Below are positions 49,487 to 60,104 of a DNA stretch of 64,000 bases, in pieces. Under the pieces are notes generated by a model, which was not told the DNA's origin, made no database searches, and saw only the letters and a list, made by a program, of their open reading frames with translations. The position numbers and the translations under genes were made by a program. The stretch covers positions 682,001-746,000 of the forward strand of contig NC_031671.1 of assembly GCF_001640025.1 (NCBI RefSeq), given 5' to 3'. Source of the stretch: Sugiyamaella lignohabitans (Eukaryota; Ascomycota; Dipodascomycetes; Dipodascales; Trichomonascaceae). The first letter of the stretch is position 1. Every line of letters starts with the position of its first letter.

Positions 49487-51311
49487 ATGAGTGTATTGTT
49501 AGAAACATCGGCTGGTAAGTATGAGTATTTTATGAGAAAGTGATAGTATTTGGGTCCCAAACATGAGCTTTTGAAATTTGTGTTTTAGAACTAACTTTAA
49601 AGGTGATTTGGTTATAGATTTGTTCGTAGATGACTGTCCTACAGCCTGTCTCAATTTCATAAAGCTATGCAAAGTTAAATATTATAATTTTGCGCCCTTC
49701 TATAATGTACAAAAAGGGTTCACCTGTCAAAGTGGTGATCCTGAATACCCTATTGGAGATGGTGGGACATCGATATGGGGACTAGTTGGACACGATGATA
49801 GTAGTCGCTTCTTCCAACCTGAGTTTGATATCAAGAAAAATGTACATAAACATCGAGGTACCGTATCAATGGTTGTTAAGAACATAGCATCAAATTCGGA
49901 CGAACCATCTCTCTTGGCAGGCTCTCAATTTATCGTCACATTGGGTGATGGGCTTGATAGTTTGGACTCTCGGGCAGTTGTGTTTGGTCGTGTTGAAGAA
50001 GGGTACGACACTTTAGACACTATTAGCAACGCAATTTGTGACTCGGACGGTCGTCCTCTGAAGGACATTAGAATAAAGCACACCTATATACTGGAAGACC
50101 CCTTTCCAGATCCTAATGGACTGGATGAACTAGTGAGACCAAATAGTCCCGAGCCTAGCGAAAAGCAACTATCAACAGTTCGGATTGGTGATGATAACGA
50201 TGAAAGTAATGAAGATGAAGAGAATGCTGAAAATAAGCATAAAGAGCAGGATGCTCGTGCACAGGCTTTAACATTGGAGATGGTAGGTGATTTACCTTTT
50301 GCAGAAGTAAAGCCCATGGAGAATGTTTTGTTTGTTTGTAAATTAAATCCTGTTACAAATGACGAGGATTTGGAGCTGATATTCTCCCGTTTTGGCCCGA
50401 TTATCTCTTGTGAAGTAATTCGAGATAAGGATACAGGTGATTCACTTCAGTATGCATTTATAGAATTTGAAGATCAAGAGGCTTGTGAGAGGGCTTATTT
50501 GAAAATGGATGGTGTATTGATTGATGATAACCGAATTCACGTTGATTTTTCTCAGAGCGTTAGCCGCTTAAGTGATGGATGGAGAAACGAGACTAATGCT
50601 AAGAGAAAGAATGTTCATGGATCAAAGTTCATCAGCAATGCTAGCACCAGTGTCAAGTCAAGGAACGTCGACCAGCGAGATATCAAGAGACAACGGCTAA
50701 GAGACGGCAACGTGAATAGTACAAGATATGATGGTAGGGAAAGTAGGAGGTACGGTATGGATGAGACACATTATGAGCGGAAAGTCGATAGCAGATATGA
50801 AGACAAGAAAACTCACGAGTCATATCGCCAAGATGAGAGATATGAGGAGGATAGGCTGGATAAGCAGTACCACCGGAAGCATGACAAGTCAGATAACAAA
50901 AGAGATGAGAGACGAGGCAACAGACGTGATGACAGACGTGATGACAAACGTGATGACAGACGTGATGACCAACGTGACGACAGACGTGATGACAGGCGTG
51001 ATGACAGGCGTGAAGACAGACGTGACGACAGACGTGACGACAGACGTGATCACAGACGTGATCACAGACGTGATGACGGACGTGATGAAAAGTCTGATGA
51101 CAGGAGGAGTCATAGGAGAGACGACACGAAATACGACAGAAGCGATAGTACAAAAGATAGGGAAGACCGCAGTTATAGGGACCGGGAGCGATATGGACAT
51201 AGCAGGGACTCTTACAGGGATCGCAGAGACCGCGATCAAGGACGACACGCAAGGAGAGATGAGGGTCGGCATAATAGACATAATTCTGATCGAACTCAGA
51301 GTCGAGATTGA
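49487..51311 (+). CDS. cyclophilin-RRM protein (PPIL4/Cyp6 type), two exons
   Basis: The spliced model is join(49487..49514,49603..51311), 578 residues. The tiny first exon gives [10 protein letters not shown] and completes the cyclophilin N-terminus (SVLLET...GDLVIDLF); donor GTAAGT, branch ACTAACT, acceptor AAAG. The cyclophilin domain (1-170) is the divergent PPIL4 type. An acidic linker follows. An RRM (about 247-327) has RNP2 VLFVCKL and RNP1 LQYAFIEF. The C-terminal 170 residues are Arg/Asp-rich (DDRR repeats) like RS/RD splicing-factor tails. Members act in nuclear RNA processing, with weak or no isomerase activity. The repeated tail is encoded by a 12-base minisatellite. Confidence 0.9.
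50920..51085 (+). repeat. 12-base minisatellite (GACAGACGTGAT) in coding sequence
   Basis: About a dozen near-perfect units of GACAGACGTGAT with variants (GACAAACGTGAT, CACAGACGTGAT, GACAGGCGTGAT). The 12-base period keeps the frame and encodes Asp-Arg-Arg-Asp. Reverse-strand frames are open as a by-product. Confidence 0.9.
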
Positions 51312-51457
51312 TCTTACCAAGTAAGCGCTGTAAGTGATAGTAATAAGTCTGTACAAAGTTACACATCCCTCTACAATAGATTCATATACATTAGTATGGG
51401 GTATTACAGGATTATATAAACAGAAGAAAACAAAATATAAATACATGCACTCTCAGG

Positions 51458-52279
51458 CTATGCATGGCCAGCTTTATTCAAAATATTGCTAGTACTCATA
51501 AGATTTCCAATGTAATCTTGCAAAAACCTGTTTTCATTGCTTAGACGGTCATAGTCTTCTTTGACTTTAATAATACGCTCTAAAATATCCGTCAGCGATT
51601 CTTGAATTAACTGAGCCTCTTTCCGTAATACTTGAACTTTCTCTCGACCAATTTTTTCAATTGCGACATTATCGCGACGTGGAGAAGTACACCGCTCTGG
51701 TGGGTCAGACGAGGTCACAAGAACTGAACTGGCTTCTATCTGCGTATCAGAAAAGGGTATTGTTATAGTGCTGGATGTTTTCTGTGTAGCAGGTCCTAGT
51801 ATAGTGTTCATTATAGTGGGAGATGATGGGAGGGGTGATGCAGGGGAAGAATTAGCGGCAGAATGAGTAGTAGAATTGGCTGTGCTTCGAATATTGCCAT
51901 CGTTATTATTTTCAGAAGCTGACTCGTTGTGATCGCTTTCTTGTGAATTGGAACGTATAGTAGCTGAAGATGCCATATTAATCGCTATATTTGTTTGAAC
52001 AGCGGTCGCCAAAAAGTCGTTCGTCTTTGAATCGGCGTGTGTACCACTGGCAGACTCTGTAGATGATAATGAAGAGATATCTGTGTTTCTGTCGGATAAT
52101 GAATCTTGAGATCCCTCTGTTATATCGCTCGAGGTAGTTCTAATCGATCCTTCAGTTCCAACGGACGTATCCTCAGCAGAGGCAGTGGTATTCTTGAACC
52201 CAGAAGAGCCCAACACAATAGTGGACGGGGTTATTTGTGAAATAGGAAACGGTTTATGAATGAAAGAAGGTGATCCCAT
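51458..52279 (-). CDS. SCOC/Slo1-like short coiled-coil domain protein with long Ser/Thr-rich N-terminus
   Basis: 273 residues. The C-terminal about 65 residues form a coiled coil ending SNENRFLQDYIGNLMSTS, very close in pattern to the SCOC signature (EN-x-LxxYIxNLM-x-S). SCOC proteins bind Arl GTPases at the Golgi; the yeast member Slo1 was found as an Arl3 partner. The first 195 residues are low-complexity Ser/Thr/Asn/Asp and unlike the short Slo1/SCOC proteins, so this is either a lineage extension or a different protein with an SCOC end. Convergent with the cyclophilin gene. ARL3 itself is at 6549-7145. Confidence 0.72.
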   Translation of the reverse strand: MGSPSFIHKPFPISQITPSTIVLGSSGFKNTTASAEDTSVGTEGSIRTTSSDITEGSQDSLSDRNTDISSLSSTESASGTHADSKTNDFLATAVQTNIAINMASSATIRSNSQESDHNESASENNNDGNIRSTANSTTHSAANSSPASPLPSSPTIMNTILGPATQKTSSTITIPFSDTQIEASSVLVTSSDPPERCTSPRRDNVAIEKIGREKVQVLRKEAQLIQESLTDILERIIKVKEDYDRLSNENRFLQDYIGNLMSTSNILNKAGHA

Positions 52280-54050
52280 TAGGTTTTAAAAAAAAACACC
52301 AGAAAAATATCGTGCTCAGTGCTTAGTGACTCTTCTTCTATCCACAAACAGATAACAATCGGATATGACGAATTCAAATTACGGTAGCAGCCTCGATAAA
52401 TTTTGACTGGACAATATTAAAATTCGTCCAAAAAAAGCTATTACAAATTATGCCGAGTCACACACTGATCGATTTAAACACGATTATTCACGTTATGACA
52501 AGGTATTATAACAGCTCCTTCGAATAGCCTGCGACCGCTATTTTATATTCTCGAAAAGATTTGAATCAACAGTCGGAATAACTTAATTTGTTAAAAGGGA
52601 TTTGTCCGACTGTTTAACTACGGCCGATTAACGACAAACGCCAATATCTAATGCCAGAAACGAAATCGAATTTCGAGCTTCTCCACAAATACCAGAGGAG
52701 TATCCAGTATAGGTCTATGTTATTCCTAGAATCGCTGTCGACTAACTTTTTCTTCAGCTAGTGATTATGTTTTGTTTTAACCTCTTTCTGGGCTGTAAGG
52801 TACCTGTATTCTTAGTCTGACTCTGTTTCTGACTGGTTCGTTAGATGAAATTATCCTGTCCAAATTCACTGCATGTTTCTTACTCTCACTTCGCTCACAA
52901 ATCTAGCGCTGGATGACGTAGTACCTGTAAATGGTCACCTAACCACATTTGCTATGATTGGCTGTTTTTGATACTGTGTACGTCATATGATCGGCAGGTG
53001 GACATCGACACTTCTCCGCTCTTCACCGGTTTTCAGCCGCATGTTTTGATTGCCCCATGTGGGGTCAAGAAACAAGATGTCAATTGCTACTGGGGGGTTC
53101 TGGGTTGCTGGTTCTTCATTGGTCCTGGAGGCAGAGGTGCTACCCATACACTGCTGCTCCTCTCTCTCTCTCTGCCCTCTAATCTGGTTTAGAAGTTGCG
53201 AAATTGATTGCATTATTGGGACATCCCACCTAGGCCCAACTATCGAGTCGCGACTATCTTTGTCTAATTTATAGCTGAGGTTATGGATGATAGTCTAGTC
53301 GGTTAGACAGGTGGACTTTACAACAATCACTTATAGACTACCTACGAACAGGTTATCTGCTTATAGAAGGCGTGATAGTCCAATTAGAGACTTGTATACA
53401 AGATAACCTTACAAGCTATTATTCTCTTTGTATCGAGCTTCTTAATATGGCTATAGTTTTCAAATTTGATGAGTTATTTCAAGCTGGTGAATACAATCTG
53501 TTGAGAATATTTACCAGGTTATAGCGAGGCGTGGTGTTATCAAGCTCAATTGTTCTCGAGAGTGCATTGTCGTCGCAGACTCAATGTCCTATATAAGCAA
53601 CATAATAGTCAAACAGAACAAAAGCACAAGCCAGTTGTTTCTCTAATACTCTGTTAATTCAAATTAAAAGGTGTAAAAAGGTAATTCCCAACTACTACAA
53701 TACTATTTCTATTTATGATTTAGCCATACTTTTGTATGGTTCGTTATCATGTTATCACGTGTACTATATATTAGGATAAGGAGAAAATGTCAGTCTGTAA
53801 ACGGAAGGGATCTGCTACTTTGTTTTTCCCAGTACTAGCCTTTTAAATTGATCGCATAAATATTAGCAGTCTGCAGTGTGACTTGTTGCAAGTCGCTGGT
53901 ATTTCGTCAAACCACTAAAAACCAAATCACATATCTGGCGGGCATTTTTGATACCCTCTCGAGTCCGGTTCCGTTTGGCGGCGGATATCGATTGTTTGCT
54001 CAGTTCCCTAACCGCTTTGCCACTTTAAACGACCCCTCCACTGCCGCCTG
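52280..54050. other. 1.8 kb divergent promoter region
   Basis: Between SCOC-like and TGL2 starts. Features: a (CT)n run near 53158-53175, TATCACGTGTAC near 53753, and many short AT-rich words. No coding frame or RNA gene supported. Confidence 0.45.
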
Positions 54051-55364
54051 ATGATGTCCAGTACTGATCTGCTTCTAGCATACTCTGCTGCATCCCAACA
54101 ACGATATCAAAAAGAAACTGACGATTCAGGCAATTCTCGAGCACGACTAATGGTCGTTCTAAAAGGGGTTGGAGTGAATGGTGGTATTGCGGCAGTTGCT
54201 GGTTCAGCAGCTAAGCATTTGTCTTTTCTCTGCAAAGTAGGTGGCCCGTATGGCTTGGGGCTATTCAACACCACTACACCTGCAAGGTTTTATAGTGATA
54301 ACAACGGCAGTGGCACCGGTAAGGGCGGGAATCCCAATGATCAAATAGATGGTCTGAAGAATAGAAAAGAGATAGAGGGAGATCCTGCTAATGTTCGGGA
54401 TGGAAATTTGCGAAAAGAGGAGTCGTCGGATTCCACAGTTATTGGAAAGCCAGGGTCTTCAAAGTCACCACCAAAAACGCTGTTGCTGAAACACGAGTTC
54501 GAAAATTTAAAAGCCAAGTATACACCGACAAAATATCCCATTATTCTCTGCCATGGCTTATTTGGATTCGATACGTTAAAGTCCCCAGTTCCAATTATTG
54601 TCAAGGACCTCTCATACTGGCATGGCATCAAGGAGGCATTGGTAGACGCGGGGGCAAAAGTGTTGTCAGCTAGTGTTCCACCTGTTGGGCCGATAGAAAC
54701 AAGAGCGGAATACCTGGCCCAAGTCATAGAGCGATGGGTGAAGGAAGAAAATCTGGATAATGGTAATGGTGAATCAGACGAGCCCCTGAAGCTCAATTTA
54801 ATTGGTCATTCTATGGGTGGTCTGGATGCCAGATACATGATATCAGTGTTGAAACCACCAAATATCAAAGTTCTCTCACTCACTACCATTGTAACTCCAC
54901 ATCAAGGAACATCTTTTGCCGACCACATTTTCAAAGAAAATCCTCTTTATATCACCAAGCTTTTGAAGGCCATTGCATGTGTTGGCGGGGTAGAGGAGCC
55001 GTCAGGCATAAAGCAACTTACCACTGAGCACATGCAAAACGCATTCAATCCACATGTACCGGATGATAAAGATGTTTATTATTCAAGCTATGGAGCCCGA
55101 ATTGGATCCAGATGGACGACAGTTCTGAAGTATTCCGCAGATTACATCAAGTCAGTTGAAGGCGATAACGATGGGCTTGTTAGTGTGGAGTCTGCCAAAT
55201 GGGGTGAGTATCTGGGTACCATTGAAAACTGTGATCACTTAGATGTTGTAAATCTGGTAGGAGTCACCCATTGGTTGAAGTGGGCTACTTTCCAGAAAAG
55301 TTCTTTTAATGCCATTGCATTATATTTGCATATCATGGATAGCCTAGCAAAAAAAGGATTTTGA
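54051..55364 (+). CDS. TGL2: mitochondrial triacylglycerol lipase Tgl2
   Basis: 437 residues. The catalytic domain starts at about 160 with KYPIILCHGLFGFD (oxyanion region), has the nucleophile elbow GHSMGG with Ser254, an acid candidate in GDNDGLVSVES (about 374-377) and the His in GVTHWLKW near the end, as in bacterial-type lipases and yeast Tgl2. The N-terminal 150 residues include a hydrophobic, basic-flanked stretch (about 34-62) and a low-complexity Asn/Gly/Ser linker. This is consistent with mitochondrial targeting, but the exact start is uncertain: other in-frame ATGs occur at residues 2 and 34. It acts on di- and triacylglycerols. Confidence 0.85.
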   Translation: MMSSTDLLLAYSAASQQRYQKETDDSGNSRARLMVVLKGVGVNGGIAAVAGSAAKHLSFLCKVGGPYGLGLFNTTTPARFYSDNNGSGTGKGGNPNDQIDGLKNRKEIEGDPANVRDGNLRKEESSDSTVIGKPGSSKSPPKTLLLKHEFENLKAKYTPTKYPIILCHGLFGFDTLKSPVPIIVKDLSYWHGIKEALVDAGAKVLSASVPPVGPIETRAEYLAQVIERWVKEENLDNGNGESDEPLKLNLIGHSMGGLDARYMISVLKPPNIKVLSLTTIVTPHQGTSFADHIFKENPLYITKLLKAIACVGGVEEPSGIKQLTTEHMQNAFNPHVPDDKDVYYSSYGARIGSRWTTVLKYSADYIKSVEGDNDGLVSVESAKWGEYLGTIENCDHLDVVNLVGVTHWLKWATFQKSSFNAIALYLHIMDSLAKKGF

Positions 55365-55538
55365 ATGCATCACCGATATCTTGCGACCTATTTATTTAAT
55401 AAAATATTTACTTTATAGATCTTATGTGGGAACCGCCTGTATACATATCTAGAGTAGCAGGAGGGGGTCGCCAAATGCATGACTCAAAAAAAAAAAAAAA
55501 GCTTTTGCTGACTAGAACATGCCTAGAATATGGCAGGC

Positions 55539-56930
55539 TTAAACTGGGTAGGTGATAGTTTTTATAACTGTAAACTCATCAATTCCCCACTGGCCATTAA
55601 ACCTTCCGAAGCCACTGTTTTTGACACCTCCATGAGGGACGCTACCATGATCGAATACAGTGTTGCCGTTGATGTGGACAGTGCCAGAGTTGATCTTCCT
55701 GGCAATCTCGATTCCTTTGGCTGTATCAGCCGTCCAGACAGAGCTGTTCAGTCCGAACTTGCTGCTGTTAACCAAATCTATAGCCTGATCAACCGAGTCG
55801 ACAATGTTGAAGAAAGCGAGGGGTGCAAATGTCTCGCTATCAAATAATTCGCTATCTTGTGAAACATTTGTGAGGATGGATTTAGACACATCGCCATCTT
55901 TAGCCTTTGGAATACCATTGACAATCGACGTAGCACCTTTGCTAACTGCATCTTTTGCAAGCTGTTCGATACGCTTGGAGTTCACAGGGGATATCTGGCG
56001 GCATTGCAGATAATCCTGGTTCAGTTCTTCGTGAGATACCTTTGTGATTGCCTTATTGAAACCGTCAGCAGCTTCCTTGGTCACAAAGATCCGCTCAGTG
56101 GACATGCAAATCTGGCCAGAATTGGCCCATGCACCCAGTACAATATTCCGAGCTGCAGTTTCAAAATCAGCTGTCTCATCTACAATTGCTGCAGCTTTAC
56201 CGCCCAACTCCAGTAGTATAGGCTTAAGATGTGTACCAGCTAGTCCAGCAACAATAGCACCAACTCTACCAGATCCGGTGAAGTTAACCTTTCTAATTCT
56301 GAAATCAGAAATCACTTGTTCTACCACAGCAGGACTATCTTCCAGTGGAACTTCGAGAATGTTGACCACACCCTCGGGCACACCGGCATCTGTGAGCGTT
56401 TGTAAAGTTAGCCGTTGAGTCAGAGGTGTATATTCTGAAGTTTTGACTACAACAGAGCATCCGGCTGCCAAAGGACAAGCTGCTGCCCGTAGACCCAAAA
56501 TGGTGGGAGCATTCCATGGAACAATACCAAATACCGGTCCAATAGGCTCCCTGACAACAATTGGCTGTCTTCCCTTGACAGGAGGAAGAAACTGGCCATA
56601 ACCAGAATTTGTTACAAGGTCACCCATGGTAGTCATGAAGTCTACAGCATCGTCTACGAAAAACCCAGCAAACAAGCTGGGAATGCCGACCTCTTGATTT
56701 GTCAACTTGACCAATTCCTCACGACGCTCCTTCAACAACTTGGAGGCATTGTAAAAGATATCCCTCTTCTCTTCTACGGGAACATTTTTCCAAGTGGCTG
56801 ACGATTTGAAAGCAGACTCCACTGCCTTGTCTGCAATATCAGAAGATTTGGACGACGAATACTGTCTGACGGTTTGTCTGAATCCTTTAGTCCACTGAGA
56901 ACTTTGTGACCTGAGAATTCCTCGAAGCAT
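55539..56930 (-). CDS. aldehyde dehydrogenase (NAD(P)+), probably mitochondrial
   Basis: A 463-residue ALDH-superfamily enzyme. A basic Ser/Arg/Gln-rich N-terminus (1-30) suggests mitochondrial import. The Asn of PWNAP (140), NFTGSGRVG (216-224), the general base Glu241 in LELGGKAA and the catalytic Cys275 in NSGQICMSTER are all present. HINGNTVFDHGSVPHGG precedes the C-terminal SGFGR. The C-terminal motifs and overall pattern resemble the salicylaldehyde/vanillin dehydrogenase-like group of fungi more than Ald4/Ald5 acetaldehyde dehydrogenases, so the substrate may be aromatic; this is an inference. Convergent with TGL2; a 15-A run lies just past its stop on the plus strand (about 55486-55500). 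Confidence 0.88.
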   Translation of the reverse strand: MLRGILRSQSSQWTKGFRQTVRQYSSSKSSDIADKAVESAFKSSATWKNVPVEEKRDIFYNASKLLKERREELVKLTNQEVGIPSLFAGFFVDDAVDFMTTMGDLVTNSGYGQFLPPVKGRQPIVVREPIGPVFGIVPWNAPTILGLRAAACPLAAGCSVVVKTSEYTPLTQRLTLQTLTDAGVPEGVVNILEVPLEDSPAVVEQVISDFRIRKVNFTGSGRVGAIVAGLAGTHLKPILLELGGKAAAIVDETADFETAARNIVLGAWANSGQICMSTERIFVTKEAADGFNKAITKVSHEELNQDYLQCRQISPVNSKRIEQLAKDAVSKGATSIVNGIPKAKDGDVSKSILTNVSQDSELFDSETFAPLAFFNIVDSVDQAIDLVNSSKFGLNSSVWTADTAKGIEIARKINSGTVHINGNTVFDHGSVPHGGVKNSGFGRFNGQWGIDEFTVIKTITYPV

Positions 56931-58027
56931 TGAATATAATTTACCGATTCAGTTCTTATTTGTCCCTACCATAAAAACCGAACAATATATAAAAAGAACA
57001 ACGATTGACCGATGTAGACAAAGTTGTAACTTTTATATATCTGGAGATAAGCGTCAACCCAGCATCTCGTCATCACTGTTTATAGAGTTTGAAGGTGCAG
57101 CAGATCTTCGACGGGGAACATGCATATCCGTTGAGATCTAGCTCAGTACGGCTAAAGATAACTCCATCCAGCTAATGCTCGGAACCAGGTACCGAAGGGG
57201 AGCTAAAAGTGGGCGGAGTGCCTACCTGCCTCTGGCAGCTGGGGCTCTGCCCCAGACCCTTGGCTCCTTCTTCGAAGAAGATTGTGCGGGTGTATTGATA
57301 ATCTTTCTCGGGAATGCCTGTCTGGGAGCACGGCTACCAACATCATTTTAGGGTTGACACCGAGACTCATGATCTCATGACCTACATTGGTTCTACTGTT
57401 ATGAATGGGTCATTACACACCAATCTGTGAGTTAGTTGCAACATATATGCAACCTAGTTGATGAAAAGACTAACTGCTCTCTGAATTTTGAAATTTTACT
57501 TTGTTCTTTATGAGATTGAATGGCACCCATCTCAGTATCGTTTCACCTCCGCTTATTGCCACTTACCACCATCTGTTGACAGGCGGTAGGATCCGAACAA
57601 GAATGTACCGGATTGTTGCGGAAAAACAGAAAGCTATAGTAGAACAAACAACTTGAAAATACAGAGCCGAGTTTGGTTTTATGTAGAGTAGGCCCTCTCC
57701 ATAGGGACCCGCAGGGAAGATATTTGTTGATTTGTCCTGCTTTCATCATTGGACCCTGATTGGCAGTAGACGCCGCATATCGACATGGCAGGCGCAGTGG
57801 CAATATGCATATGCCGATCCGTATACAGGAATGGAGGCAAGATAGTTATAGATAAAGCTATCTAACAGATGATTTTATTGGTGAAATTTATGTTTGTTTG
57901 TGGGATTTTTGAAATATCTCTAGGAAAAGATTACAATTAGTTTTTGTGGTTTATACCTTTTTTGTGTGTATTATATTGTTTGAAAGTCCGGATCTATTTT
58001 GAGTATACTGGCAAGTAATTGTAAAAC
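56931..58027. other. divergent promoter region, ALDH/arrestin
   Basis: About 1.1 kb. Holds one GC-rich module copy (57226-57281) and TATATAAAA sequence near 56985 for ALDH. No gene supported. Confidence 0.45.
57226..57281 (+). repeat. GC-rich palindromic module, single copy
   Basis: CTGCCTCTGGCAG, then CTGGGGCTCTGCCCCAG hairpin, then ACCCTTGGCTCC and a CTTCTTCGAAGAAG palindrome. Same order as the other copies. Confidence 0.75.
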
Positions 58028-59807
58028 ATGTCATTCTCATCAGTTGGTGCTACTATTGAACGTGAGTATATATATGCTAGCTAATGAAGAGCTTTGAGTA
58101 AGAGATGTGATTTTTATTGGGTTATTATTAAAGGGGTTATAGATAGCCTGTTCTAACACAAACTTAGTGGATCCTCCTCCAGGAGGTGGAGATAGTTTCA
58201 GCAACTTGGATATCATTAGTGGAAGAGTGCACATGACACTGAAGTCAGAAACGTCACTTAAATCTGTCAATGTCAAGTTGGAGGGAATTGCCAAGACAGT
58301 CATTCAAGTAACTGAGGAGGTTAACGACAGAGGTAAAAAGAGAGAAACAAAAACTCGTGACGAGATTGAGATACACCATGTATTGTACAAGACTCAAACC
58401 GTGTTTCCGCCCGAAGACGTGCGTAAATCAAGCACTTCAAACCAGTTCACTCTTCCTCCTGGGTCATATACATATGCATTTAGATTCAAGATCCCTGTCA
58501 ATTCAGATTGCAGGCAGAATGCAGCTAGCAGCGCTTCTAACTCCTGGGGTAATGGGTCGAATGGATGGACTCCAGGCGGTCCAGGCGGGTCCTTTGCTGG
58601 TGGAGCATTCAGCTCAATAGCTAATGGGAGAATAGGAAGTTCAATCAGCAATTCTATTAATAACGTCGCTGGTCCAGGGAACAAGCTGCTTGTTACTGGT
58701 CGTGGCATAGATATCGCACGAGCCCCTTCATTACAATCTCATGACGGTGGTGTCCTGCCGCCATCACTGTCAGGCATTGAAAATTCTGCTTCTATCAAAT
58801 ATTTTGTCAAGGTAACAGTAGTACGTGCATCGATGTTGAAAATGAATACTCGATCGCATAAACCATTTATTTTCCTGCCACTGGACCCTCCAAGATTGTA
58901 TGACTCCAGCAAAATGGCATTCGTCAGACGACAGATTACAGTAGGCACATCTGTAACATCTCCAGGTGGCAGCAAAGGACGTAGTACCAGTAGTAGTGGA
59001 GGCGGCGGTTTCTTCTCTTCACTACTGTCAAGCCAGAAAGTATCGTCATTTATGGGAGTCAATACCTGGCCCGGAGAGACTCTATCGTTTACTTTTGAAA
59101 TGAGGTTCCCAAGTGTTGGCACATTTGTTCCTCTTCGCCCACTTCCTATTGAGCTTTATGCGCTGTTTCCAGCAAACCCTACAACTATGACGGAGCGTAA
59201 AGCTATCTATATTTCGTCGTTTAGTGTATTCCTATATGCTAGAACATTTATTAGAGCTCACGAACACAACAAAGAAATCCCACTTCAACTGAATGTATGT
59301 GATAAGAAGAACCTGCGTCTTGCTGTATCCCTTGCTGATGCTCAACCTGTGACGAGAAATGGACAAACGGTGTTTGAACTGAGACTGCCGAGCGACCTGC
59401 TTAATGGCGTACAGTTCCCAAGTTATGTGTCTCCCACTTTTACCACCTGTAATATTGCTCGTAATTATAGCATTGGAGTGGAGATGGGCTTCTACTGTGT
59501 CCAGGGTATCCCTGTAGACCACGTCGGTCTCCTTAGCGACATCATTGTGCGCTCAGGTGTCAGTGCTCCTTCCGAAAACACTTCGTCTGCACTGCCGCCA
59601 CCACCACCATCGAGACCGGTGCAATCGGATCCACCACCTGAAAAATTGAAGTATCATACAAATGCCGAAGACACACAGGAAAATGGCGAACTTCCCAGTT
59701 ACAACGAAGTAGTGGCGGCAACTGTGGGCACGTCTTCTAGCACCCAGCCGGAGCCACGACGGAAGTTCGAACAGGCCCCTGACTACTACAAAATCAGCAA
59801 GGAGTAG
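58028..59807 (+). CDS. arrestin-domain protein (alpha-arrestin/ART family), two exons
   Basis: The spliced model is join(58028..58061,58168..59807), 557 residues. Exon 1 gives MSFSSVGATIE and restores the first strand, joining to LDPPPGG...FSNLDIISGRVHM. The 106-base intron has donor GTGAGT and CTAAC before acceptor TTAG. The arrestin N-domain (about 10-210) is interrupted by a Gly/Asn/Ser insert (about 125-180), and the C-domain follows to about 460. The tail carries Pro runs (PPPPPSRP) and LPSY, a PY-like motif that could recruit Rsp5/Nedd4 ubiquitin ligases. Alpha-arrestins direct endocytosis of transporters. The exact ART member is unclear. Confidence 0.85.
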
Positions 59808-59883
59808 CAAATACGGTATTGGTAAGCATCTCATGTCTTTATAGTCAATATATTATTGCAGCTTCAAAATTTGGGGAGTGGGT

Positions 59884-60066
59884 CTGCCTCCGGCGGCTGG
59901 GGCTCCGCCCCAGACCCTGGTTGCTCCTCTCGCTTCGCTCGAGTCGTGCGAGAGTGTATCAAATAACCATCATTGGACACTGGCGCTCAGGGACCACCAC
60001 GCACGACTCGAGCGAAGCGAGAGGAACAACCAGGGTCTGAGGCGGAGCCCCAGCCACCGGAGGCAC
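59884..60066. repeat. GC-rich palindromic module, long inverted pair
   Basis: Left arm 59884-59950 and right arm 60001-60066 are near-perfect reverse complements (TGCCTCCGGCGGCTGGGGC... to CGCTTCGCTCGAGTCGTGCG against CGCACGACTCGAGCGAAGCG...), with a loop of about 50 bases. It lies exactly between the convergent arrestin and thioesterase stops. Confidence 0.88.
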
Positions 60067-60104
60067 ATACTTGTGAATAAACTAGCAGTTTAATCAATAA
60101 ATAA

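Noticed and set aside
50920..51085. CRISPR-like array
   Set aside because: Continuous 12-base tandem units in a eukaryotic coding frame, no spacers.
50683..51446. Open antisense frames rich in Cys/His or Val/Ile opposite the cyclophilin tail
   Set aside because: Created by the 12-base minisatellite being open in all phases; no independent support.
52968..53213. 74-76 codon frames on both strands before TGL2
   Set aside because: Overlapping opposite frames over a (CT)n run; no protein features.
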